This document shows, piece by piece, positions 1 to 6,088 of a DNA stretch of 9,664 bases. Source of the stretch: Akkermansiaceae bacterium (GTDB lineage: Bacteria; Verrucomicrobiota; Verrucomicrobiia; Verrucomicrobiales; Akkermansiaceae); NCBI GenBank assembly GCA_023301335.1, contig JALZVA010000048.1:1-9664 (forward strand). The letters run 5' to 3'. How positions within the stretch are numbered: the stretch's first letter is position 1; each line of letters opens with the position of its first letter. The translations under genes and the position numbers were made by a program. The notes under the pieces were generated by a model, which worked only from the letters and a program-made list of their open reading frames with translations, had not been told where the DNA came from and did no database searches.

Positions 1-705
1 TTGAAGATACTCTGATTTCGGAAGTAGGATGTAAACTGGGGCTTTTTCAGGGTCAACCTGAGAAATCATGTGCGCCAGATGAGCGGATGACATGGTGGTA
101 CAGCCACTAGTTGACTTGCCTCCATTTTGCCTCCAAATGTGGAAAAAAATGGCACTTCCCATACCTGCCTTAGGTGTGTTGGTAAGAGTTTTCGCATTGT
201 GCTCGATGTAGAGCTTGAGTGCATGAGCATAGTCATCTTGTCGCATCTGCTGTTTTTTCTCCCAAGGGCTATTAGGCTCATGGTTAAGTTTTAGATGCTG
301 ATTGTAAAAAGAAGAGCCGCTGTCCTCGACCCAAAGATCTCTTGTGCTCACGACATTATAGATGAGTTTGTCCTTTTTCTTTATTCTTTTTTGGTAACCA
401 AAGGCATGCCCGAGGGAAAAGACACCAGCTGGAGCTTTTCCATCACCTTCCTTTTTGAGCGTTTTACTTACAGCTGGAGAAAGCCCTAAGCCAGAAGCGA
501 GCCCATTCCTGCCAATTCTACCTTTCCAAAAGCTCCCAACCTGCTTCCAAGCCCCGTTGCTTTTCTCATAAAGGCCGAGATTCACATGAGAACTGTTCCA
601 GTCGCTGGTGATGCCTACGATCGCCTGACGGCATTTTTTAGGTAATTGAAAGCTCTGGGCCGTGAGGGGAGTCCAGCAAAGAAGAAAGATGAAAAAAATA
701 CGCAT
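1..705 (-). CDS. Secreted L,D-transpeptidase-like (YkuD/COG3786-type) protein, 3' end cut by window edge
   Basis: Reading the minus strand from ATG at 705 gives 235 codons open to the window edge, with no stop seen. Residues 1-18 look like a Sec signal peptide: one basic residue, a hydrophobic stretch (IFFIFLLCW), and likely cleavage near LTA-QS. The body ends in a YkuD-type active-site region: H189 (IFFHIW), then S200-G201-C202 within the stretch TSGCTTM. Known family members use this Cys as nucleophile to form an acyl-enzyme with a peptidoglycan stem peptide, making 3-3 crosslinks or anchoring proteins. The classical motif is SHGC. The TxGC(T/V)xM form seen here is the one I associate with the COG3786 branch. 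After C202 there are 33 more residues, so I infer that only a few C-terminal residues are missing. The ATG has no Shine-Dalgarno; a TATAAT lies 22 bases upstream. It diverges from the Prc-like protease gene. A crosslinking role is inferred; some of this branch are uncharacterised. Confidence 0.82.
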   Translation of the reverse strand, partial: MRIFFIFLLCWTPLTAQSFQLPKKCRQAIVGITSDWNSSHVNLGLYEKSNGAWKQVGSFWKGRIGRNGLASGLGLSPAVSKTLKKEGDGKAPAGVFSLGHAFGYQKRIKKKDKLIYNVVSTRDLWVEDSGSSFYNQHLKLNHEPNSPWEKKQQMRQDDYAHALKLYIEHNAKTLTNTPKAGMGSAIFFHIWRQNGGKSTSGCTTMSSAHLAHMISQVDPEKAPVYILLPKSEYLQ

Positions 706-962
706 GGATAGAAACTAGGTTATCTAAATTATATTTTAGCCTAAAGTAGTCTGCTTTTAAACTGATATTTTTTTAAAACCAGTAAAGACACCAAGATTCT
801 AGTCTGATTTTTCACCCTAAAAGTTAGCTGAAGGGGGTAAAAAAAATATTTTCTCACTCGCTGAAGGCTATATGGAATATTTAGTTTTACAAAAAAGGGG
901 TTCTGACCGATGTTACATATCAAAGCAAAGTCTGTGCTAGATGACGCTCTATTAGAAAATTT
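706..962. promoter_or_regulatory. Divergent intergenic region between L,D-transpeptidase-like and Prc-like genes
   Basis: These 257 AT-rich bases must carry the promoters for both divergent genes. On the minus strand a TATAAT is visible at 733-728. For the plus-strand protease gene I find no convincing -35/-10 pair. A small open frame (872-940, plus, 22 residues) has the Shine-Dalgarno-like GAAGG four bases before its ATG and stops 22 bases before the protease start. It could be a leader peptide or chance. No RNA gene, long repeat or known riboswitch architecture was recognised. Confidence 0.45.
728..745 (-). promoter_or_regulatory. Candidate -10 box with adjoining inverted repeat for the L,D-transpeptidase-like gene
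   Basis: On the minus strand a perfect TATAAT occupies 733-728, placing a start of transcription near 721 and giving a leader of roughly 15 bases. No good -35 hexamer sits 16-18 bases upstream. Directly upstream of the -10 box, 735-745 is a perfect inverted repeat of five bases per arm (TTTAG-C-CTAAA), which could be a small operator half-overlapping the polymerase footprint. Both are short motifs in AT-rich DNA and may be coincidental. Confidence 0.25.
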
Positions 963-3203
963 ATGAAACGTATTCCTTTTGTATTGAAAAGTGTAATGGC
1001 AGCATCAGTGCTTGGTTTCGCTGCTTGTGCCAATTCTGCTCCTGTAAAAACCGACTTTAACAAGGTCAGTCGTCAGGCTGCGATCATGCTACAAAATAGA
1101 CATTACTATGAGCCAGAGTTCAATCAGGCGTTTAGTGAGCGAGTTTTTGACATGTATATGGAGACGATTGATGGAGGAAGAATCTACCTACTGCAATCAG
1201 ACGTAGATGCCTTTGCGAAGAAATACAGAAAAACCCTCTGCGATGAAATCATGCTTGAGCGTAGTATCAACGTGGCTGAGGAAATCTACGAGGTCGTCAA
1301 AAAGAGAATTAAGGAAAGAGAAATACAAGTCGCTGCCTTATTAGAGAAAAATGATTTCACCTTCGATTCTGATAGAAAGCTTATCCTCGACCGCGAGAAG
1401 GTAGGCTGGGCAAAGTCTGAGGAAGAACTAGAACAAATTTGGGAAAACACGGTAGAAAGCTTACTCCTTTTTGAAGAGCTACGCCGTTCTAACATTGCCC
1501 GTATGGCAGAGGAACAGGGAAAGGAAAACCCACTTAAAGATGAACGCCCTGCAGTCGAATCGGTGAAGCTGAAGTTTAAGCGCGATTTCAGTGTAAGGCT
1601 TAATGCGGATAGAGAGGATCTTGCCAACTACATGATTAGTGCTCTCAGTAAGTCTTACTGTCCACATACAGACTACTTTAGCAGCAGGGAGATGGACAGT
1701 TTCCAATCAAGTATTAGCACGCAGCTTACAGGCATTGGTGCGGTGCTCCAGACAGAAGACGATGGAGCCACTAAGATCACAGGGATCATGATTGAAGGGC
1801 CTTCTGATAAACAAGGAGAACTTCAGCTAAATGATAGAATCATTGGAGTGGATTCACTAAACAATGGAGAAATGACCGATGTGATGTTCATGTCGATTAG
1901 CAAGGTGGTCGAGCTCATCCAAGGGGAAAAATGGACGGAAGTACGCCTAAAAGTAGAACCCGCAAAAAATCCAGCTGATATCAAGGAAATCGTGATCAAG
2001 CGAGACAAGGTGGAAATCAAAAATGATAAAGCCAAAGGGAAGATCATCGACCGTAAAATGAATGGCAAAACAAGCCGCATAGGAGTGATTAAACTCCCAT
2101 CTTTCTACGCCGACTTTAATGATCGCCAGGGAGCGCATTGCTCAGTGGATGTCGCTAAGATCCTAACTCGCATGGTGAAAGAAAATGTCGATGGAGTGCT
2201 CTTAGATTTACGCGGTAATGGAGGAGGTTCACTCGACGAAGTGCGCATCATGACAGGCTTATTCGTAGGGCACGGGCCAGTAGTGACAGTGAGAGACTCT
2301 AGTGGAGGAGAAAAGACTTTCTTCTCTAATCAAGAAAATGCCATCTATAACGGACCTTTAGTCGTTGCCATTGATAAGACAAGTGCCTCAGCTAGTGAAA
2401 TTCTAGCAGGAGCGTTACAGGACTATAATAGAGCTGTAGTGATTGGTGATTCTTCCACCTATGGGAAAGGAACTGTGCAGAAAGCCTATGACTTAAGACC
2501 TTGGTTACCAGTAATGGAGGGACGTGACCGTGCTGGCTTCCTTAAGCCAACCATCCAAATGTTCTACCGTGTTTCAGGGAGCTCCACACAGCTTAAGGGA
2601 GTTGAGTCAGATATCACACTTCCCTCTGTGTATGGAGGATTAGAAGTGGGAGAGCGATTCATGGATTTCGCACTTGAGCACCAGAAAATACCTGCTGCTG
2701 AGCCCTATAAAGCCTTAGATAGAAGCAAGTTGTTTTTAGCGGAGTTAAAGGCGAATTCAGTCGCACGTGTGAATAACTCGATCGATTATGACTACATGAA
2801 AAAAGACGTAGTTCGACTCGAAGAACGCATGGAGAAAAATACTCAAAGCCTTAATAAAGAAGTCCGCAAAAAAGAAATCGATGAGGCGGATGAAAGAACC
2901 AAGACAAGAAACAAGGAACGCATCGAAAGGTTTGCAAACATGCAGCAGCAAGACATCAAGACGATGGACGTGTATCGCCTCGAATTAGATGATCTGAAAG
3001 ATGAAAAAAAACTCATCAAGCTCGACCTTGAGAACATTCAGGACGTGAACGTAAGGATGGCGAAGAATGATATTGAGGATCTAGATCAGACACCCCAGTG
3101 GCCATCACAAATGGATGTGGCACGTCGGGAAGGGCTAAACATCCTCGAAGACCTTATCACACTTTCAAAGGGGCAAAAGCTTGCTAAGGCTAAGGTCAAA
3201 TAA
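963..3203 (+). CDS. prc: Tail-specific C-terminal processing peptidase, family S41A (Prc/Tsp type)
   Basis: This 746-residue exported serine protease cuts proteins at their C-terminal tails in the periplasm. E. coli Prc does this to FtsI and to peptidoglycan hydrolases. Residues 1-26 form a signal sequence. C22 after GFAA could be a poor lipobox, so it may be a lipoprotein or a plain Sec substrate. Residues about 30-240 match the helical N-terminal Tsp domain, about 245-335 the PDZ domain (LTGIGAVL loop at 255-262), and about 360-560 the S41 fold. The dyad is predicted as S476 in SASASE and K502 in YGKGTVQ, with Q506 four residues on. Aligned with E. coli, this loop holds one extra residue. 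Residues about 570-720 are a charged, helix-rich C-terminal domain (DUF3340-like) with a coiled-coil look at 612-705, followed by a Lys-rich tail. E. coli Prc has 682 residues. The start has no Shine-Dalgarno. The gene is followed by its own strong terminator. Confidence 0.95.
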   Translation: MKRIPFVLKSVMAASVLGFAACANSAPVKTDFNKVSRQAAIMLQNRHYYEPEFNQAFSERVFDMYMETIDGGRIYLLQSDVDAFAKKYRKTLCDEIMLERSINVAEEIYEVVKKRIKEREIQVAALLEKNDFTFDSDRKLILDREKVGWAKSEEELEQIWENTVESLLLFEELRRSNIARMAEEQGKENPLKDERPAVESVKLKFKRDFSVRLNADREDLANYMISALSKSYCPHTDYFSSREMDSFQSSISTQLTGIGAVLQTEDDGATKITGIMIEGPSDKQGELQLNDRIIGVDSLNNGEMTDVMFMSISKVVELIQGEKWTEVRLKVEPAKNPADIKEIVIKRDKVEIKNDKAKGKIIDRKMNGKTSRIGVIKLPSFYADFNDRQGAHCSVDVAKILTRMVKENVDGVLLDLRGNGGGSLDEVRIMTGLFVGHGPVVTVRDSSGGEKTFFSNQENAIYNGPLVVAIDKTSASASEILAGALQDYNRAVVIGDSSTYGKGTVQKAYDLRPWLPVMEGRDRAGFLKPTIQMFYRVSGSSTQLKGVESDITLPSVYGGLEVGERFMDFALEHQKIPAAEPYKALDRSKLFLAELKANSVARVNNSIDYDYMKKDVVRLEERMEKNTQSLNKEVRKKEIDEADERTKTRNKERIERFANMQQQDIKTMDVYRLELDDLKDEKKLIKLDLENIQDVNVRMAKNDIEDLDQTPQWPSQMDVARREGLNILEDLITLSKGQKLAKAKVK

Positions 3204-3218
3204 ATGCCCTACCTTTAC

Positions 3219-3262
3219 AAAGCGACTCGTGCTCAGTAGTAGCGGAGTCGCTTTTTCTTTTT
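3219..3262 (+). terminator. Rho-independent terminator after the Prc-like gene
   Basis: A perfect 10-base-pair stem pairs 3219-3228 (AAAGCGACTC) with 3245-3254 (GAGTCGCTTT). Inside the loop a further GCT/AGC pairing (3231-3233 with 3241-3243) is possible. The stem runs straight into a T-rich tract, five T, one C, five T, to 3262. It begins 15 bases after the stop at 3203 and closes a single-gene transcript, so the next gene, 43 bases beyond the tract, needs its own promoter. Confidence 0.92.
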
Positions 3263-3305
3263 CCCGTGATCGAAACATATTTATACAACCAATAAGCAAA
3301 ATAGA

Positions 3306-4643
3306 ATGAACAAACATTTAGAAGATTTTTTTGAATTTCTTAGATTTCCCAGTGTGTCCACAGCCTCTGAACATGCAGGAGACGTGAGGGCCTGTGGAGA
3401 GTGGTTAGAGAATAAGCTTAACACCATAGGCTTGGAAGCAGAGCTTCATGAAACACTTGGTCACCCTGTATTGGTTGCTAAAAATCAGCATAAAGAGGGG
3501 AAGCTAAACCTTTTAATTTATGGGCATTATGATGTGCAGCCAGTAGATCCAGTCGAACTCTGGGACACTCCACCCTTTGAGCCTGTGCTTAAAGATGGAC
3601 GCATCTGGGGACGTGGCTCTACAGATAATAAGGGACAGCTCATGGCGCATGTCCTCGGAATTCAGGAATACATTGAAAAAAACGGTGAACTCCCTGTGAA
3701 TCTAACTTTCCTATTTGAAGGGGAAGAAGAAATCGGGAGCAAGCATCTAGTGCCTTTCTTAGAGACTCATAAGGACATGCTTCCCTGTGATATTATTGCC
3801 GTTTCTGATACAGGCATGGTGAGCAGAGGAACGCCAACTCTAGGCTACGGACTCCGTGGGATTTGTTGCTGTGAAGTGAAGGTCACCGGCCCCTCTGGAG
3901 ATCTCCACTCTGGCGTCTTCGGTGGAGCCGTAGCGAACCCTGCCACAGCGGTAGCACAGATGATTGCATCACTGCATAAACTGGATGGCACGATCGCTGT
4001 TGAAGGGTTTTATGATGATGTTGCTCCTTTAGAGCAATGGGAGCGTGAGATGTGGGCGAGTATTCCGGGAGCGGCAGATCAAGACGTGTTAGATACCACT
4101 GGTTCACCAGAAGTATTTGGTGAGCCTGGCTATTCTTCCTCTGAGCGCCTATGGGCACGTCCGACTGCGGAGGTGAACGGGATGGCTGGAGGCTATCAGG
4201 GAGAAGGGTCCAAGACTGTCCTGCCCGCAGAGGCAATGGCAAAATTTTCATTCCGACTTGTCCCTGATCAAAAACCTGAAGACATCTTAGAAAAGGTAAA
4301 GGCACATTTTGAAAAGCACACACCCGTTGGAGTGAAGGTAGAAATCGAAATCGGCCACAGTGGTAAGCCTTACTACAGTGATCCTAACTCTGAATACGGA
4401 AAGGCTGCTCAGCGTGCATTAGAGAAAGCATTTGGAGCGGAGCCAGTGATGATTCGTGAAGGTGGCTCTATCCCAATTATTCAGGACATGAAGGAAATTC
4501 TTGGAGCGGATTCTTTAATGTTAGGACTAGCGCTTCCTGACTGTCAGATCCACGCACCGAATGAGAACTTCTACTTGGAGAACTTTGAGGGAGGAATCAA
4601 AATGAGCCAGCTATTGTTAGATGAACTAGCAGCTCTGAAGTAA
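3306..4643 (+). CDS. M20 family di-zinc metallodipeptidase (CNDP/DapE-like)
   Basis: This 445-residue cytoplasmic metallopeptidase should hydrolyse dipeptides or small N-blocked peptides. The full M20 metal set is visible: H74 with D76 in GHYDVQP, bridging D107 in STDNKG, catalytic E141 and metal ligand E142 in EGEEEIGS, D168 in VSDTG, and H416 in QIHAPNE. H201 in DLHSG (about 199-203) matches the conserved His that crosses the dimer interface. The lid/dimerisation domain spans roughly 185-310 and splits the catalytic domain, as usual. Length is normal for the carnosinase-like (CN2/CNDP2) subgroup, which in eukaryotes includes a Cys-Gly dipeptidase. There is no signal peptide. The ATG lies in an A-rich leader with no Shine-Dalgarno. 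It is probably the first gene of an operon with the gamma-glutamylcyclotransferase-like gene 7 bases downstream. The exact substrate cannot be told from sequence. An unusual C187-C188-C189 run lies at the start of the lid domain. Confidence 0.92.
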   Translation: MNKHLEDFFEFLRFPSVSTASEHAGDVRACGEWLENKLNTIGLEAELHETLGHPVLVAKNQHKEGKLNLLIYGHYDVQPVDPVELWDTPPFEPVLKDGRIWGRGSTDNKGQLMAHVLGIQEYIEKNGELPVNLTFLFEGEEEIGSKHLVPFLETHKDMLPCDIIAVSDTGMVSRGTPTLGYGLRGICCCEVKVTGPSGDLHSGVFGGAVANPATAVAQMIASLHKLDGTIAVEGFYDDVAPLEQWEREMWASIPGAADQDVLDTTGSPEVFGEPGYSSSERLWARPTAEVNGMAGGYQGEGSKTVLPAEAMAKFSFRLVPDQKPEDILEKVKAHFEKHTPVGVKVEIEIGHSGKPYYSDPNSEYGKAAQRALEKAFGAEPVMIREGGSIPIIQDMKEILGADSLMLGLALPDCQIHAPNENFYLENFEGGIKMSQLLLDELAALK

Positions 4644-4650
4644 AGCAGGT

Positions 4651-5052
4651 ATGGAAGACTCAGTCTTATTCGTGTATGGCACTTTAAGGAAGGAATGCAG
4701 AGCGCATTACCTGATGGAAGGGGCTGAGTTTATCAGCATGGCAAGCACCTCTGGGAAGCTGGTCTATATAGATCGTTACCCGGGTCTAATCTTTGAGGAG
4801 GATGCCACGTGCCACGGTGAACTCTACCGAGTCACGTATAAGCATCTTAAAGAACTAGACCGTTACGAAGGCTGTATGGAAGTCCCTGCGCATTATCTGA
4901 GACTAAATGTCGATGTGGTAACTGCTAGTGGAGTCACGACAGCAGATACCTACATCTTCCAAGGCTATGATAAAACCAAGCATCCAGATCTAAAAGTAAA
5001 TGATTGGCTGCAATATATGCAGGAGCATCCGGAGCTAAACGCCTTCGAGTAA
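4651..5052 (+). CDS. Gamma-glutamylcyclotransferase-like (GGCT/AIG2-like) protein
   Basis: This 133-residue single-domain protein of the GGCT-like fold lies downstream of, and close to, the M20 dipeptidase gene (7-base gap), and 29 bases before lpxI. The substrate-binding loop motif YGTL is at residues 9-12 (FVYGTLR), and the expected catalytic acid is E73 in LDRYEG. Characterised relatives convert gamma-glutamyl amino acids or gamma-glutamylamines into 5-oxoproline plus the free amine. Others in this fold (YtfP/BtrG type) act on different gamma-glutamyl conjugates, and many bacterial members are unassigned. Length is typical, no signal peptide is present, and the protein should be cytoplasmic. 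The start has the weak ribosome site GCAGG one base before the ATG, a poor spacing that suggests translational coupling with the upstream gene. Fold assignment is firm from the two motifs, but substrate is unknown. Confidence 0.85.
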   Translation: MEDSVLFVYGTLRKECRAHYLMEGAEFISMASTSGKLVYIDRYPGLIFEEDATCHGELYRVTYKHLKELDRYEGCMEVPAHYLRLNVDVVTASGVTTADTYIFQGYDKTKHPDLKVNDWLQYMQEHPELNAFE

Positions 5053-5081
5053 GAATAAGAACGAACATTAGAAAAAGAAGC

Positions 5082-5900
5082 ATGGCAGAAAATCTAAAAA
5101 TTGGAATTATTGCAGGAAAAGGAATCTACCCAGAGACCTTCATCGCAGCTGCACGTAAAGCGGAACCTGGGGTGGAGCTATTTGTCGCGGGTTTTCATGG
5201 TGAGACATTTGAGTCCTTGGCAGATCTAGCTGATGGGATGGAGTGGTTCCGTGTCGGGCAGTTAGGAAAAGTCATTAAGTACTTTAAGAAAATGGAAGCG
5301 AGCAAGTGCATCATGGTTGGACAGATTGCCCCACGTAATTTATTCGACCTCGTGCCAGACATCCGTACCATGAAAATGCTTGCACGACTCAAAGAAAAAA
5401 ACGCTGACACCTTGTTTAAAGCAGTTTCTGATGAATTGGAAAAAGATGGTGTAGAGGTGATGAATGCGACCACGTATTTAGATGAATCAATGGCTTCCAG
5501 TGGCCATGTCTGCGGACCTAAAATAAAAGAAAAATTTCTCTCTGATGTTAGCTATGGATTTAACATAGCTAAAGAGACCAGCCGCTTAGATATTGGTCAA
5601 AGTGTGGTGGTTAAAGAAGGAACTGTGCTGGCAGTAGAAGCTTTTGAGGGGACGAATGCCTGTCTTAAACGCGGTGGCGAGCAGGGTAGAGGAAAAGACT
5701 GTGTCCTCGTGAAAGTCTCTAAACCAAATCACGATTTCCGCTTCGATGTCCCATGCATCGGTGCTCAAACCATAGAGAACTGTGCAGCAGCAGGGATCTC
5801 AGTGATTGGCTGTGAAGCACACAAGACACTCATCTTAGGGAAGGCTGAAGTAGAGAAGCTATGTAAAAAACTAGGTGTGTCTATCATGGGTGTGGAATAG
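5082..5900 (+). CDS. lpxI: UDP-2,3-diacylglucosamine pyrophosphatase LpxI (DUF1009)
   Basis: LpxI hydrolyses UDP-2,3-diacylglucosamine to lipid X and UMP at the inner face of the inner membrane, the fourth step of lipid A synthesis. It replaces LpxH in many bacteria outside the Beta- and Gammaproteobacteria. The 272-residue protein shows the family pattern: GIIAGKGIYP (8-17) at the start of the N-terminal domain, MVGQIAPR (78-85), LDIGQSVVVKEGTVLAVEAFEG (169-190) opening the C-terminal domain, and FDVPCIGAQTIENCAAAG (221-238). D222 probably corresponds to the essential Asp225 of Caulobacter LpxI; I judge this from motif position. An upstream in-frame ATG at 5004 would overlap the previous gene by 49 bases and add an Arg-rich stretch unlike the family, so I chose 5082, which has a purine-rich AAAAAGAAG before it. 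It is Cys-rich for a cytoplasmic enzyme (eight Cys). No other lipid A gene is nearby. Confidence 0.93.
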   Translation: MAENLKIGIIAGKGIYPETFIAAARKAEPGVELFVAGFHGETFESLADLADGMEWFRVGQLGKVIKYFKKMEASKCIMVGQIAPRNLFDLVPDIRTMKMLARLKEKNADTLFKAVSDELEKDGVEVMNATTYLDESMASSGHVCGPKIKEKFLSDVSYGFNIAKETSRLDIGQSVVVKEGTVLAVEAFEGTNACLKRGGEQGRGKDCVLVKVSKPNHDFRFDVPCIGAQTIENCAAAGISVIGCEAHKTLILGKAEVEKLCKKLGVSIMGVE

Positions 5901-5915
5901 ATCTTCCGGCATTAC

Positions 5916-5943
5916 TAGAGACGATGTTCTGCGATCGTTTCTA
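5916..5943 (+). terminator. Probable weak terminator hairpin after lpxI
   Basis: A 10-base-pair stem pairs 5916-5925 (TAGAGACGAT) with 5934-5943 (ATCGTTTCTA), including one G-T wobble, around an 8-base loop. It starts 15 bases after the lpxI stop. The following run is only loosely T-rich (ACGATTTTAAGACTTTCT), so efficiency may be low, or the hairpin may mainly protect the 3' end of the mRNA. Confidence 0.4.
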
Positions 5944-6088
5944 ACGATTTTAAGACTTTCTGAGTGATCTCAAAAAGTTATTTCTTATAGGATGTATGAT
6001 TACGAATTCTATTGCCAGAAAAGGAATAAGGGTGTTTAGTTAAGGTATGTTGAAAATTTATTATAAATAAAATTCAGCAGACCACTTT
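5944..6088 (+). promoter_or_regulatory. AT-rich leader region upstream of the PIN-PhoH gene
   Basis: This stretch should hold the promoter of the PhoH-like gene. The best pair I see is TTGCCA (6012-6017) and TTTAGT (6035-6040) with a 17-base spacer, matching five and four of six consensus positions. A second AT-rich patch (TATAAATAAAAT, 6062-6073) lacks a partner -35. No Shine-Dalgarno precedes the ATG at 6089. I saw no convincing inverted repeat resembling a Pho box or other known operator. Confidence 0.25.

Noticed and set aside
295..489. 64-codon plus-strand open frame opposite the L,D-transpeptidase-like gene
   Set aside because: The minus strand here encodes a continuous 235-codon protein with signal peptide and active-site motif, so this is a shadow.
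827..867. Direct repeat GCTGAAGG at 827-834 and 860-867, 33 bases apart
   Set aside because: The spacing of about three helical turns is suggestive of a regulator site, but an 8-base repeat in 257 bases is close to chance expectation.
3883..4323. 146-codon minus-strand open frame opposite the M20 dipeptidase
   Set aside because: It is antisense to the catalytic and lid coding sequence of a well-supported enzyme, with low-complexity Leu/Pro/Gln-rich content and no motif.
5004..5081. Longer start for LpxI
   Set aside because: It would overlap the upstream gene by 49 bases and add an Arg-rich stretch not matching the family N terminus, which begins right after the ATG at 5082.
5992..6039. 15-codon open frame after AGG in the lpxI-phoH gap
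   Set aside because: It is too short, its AGG abuts the ATG with no proper spacing, and no feature supports it.
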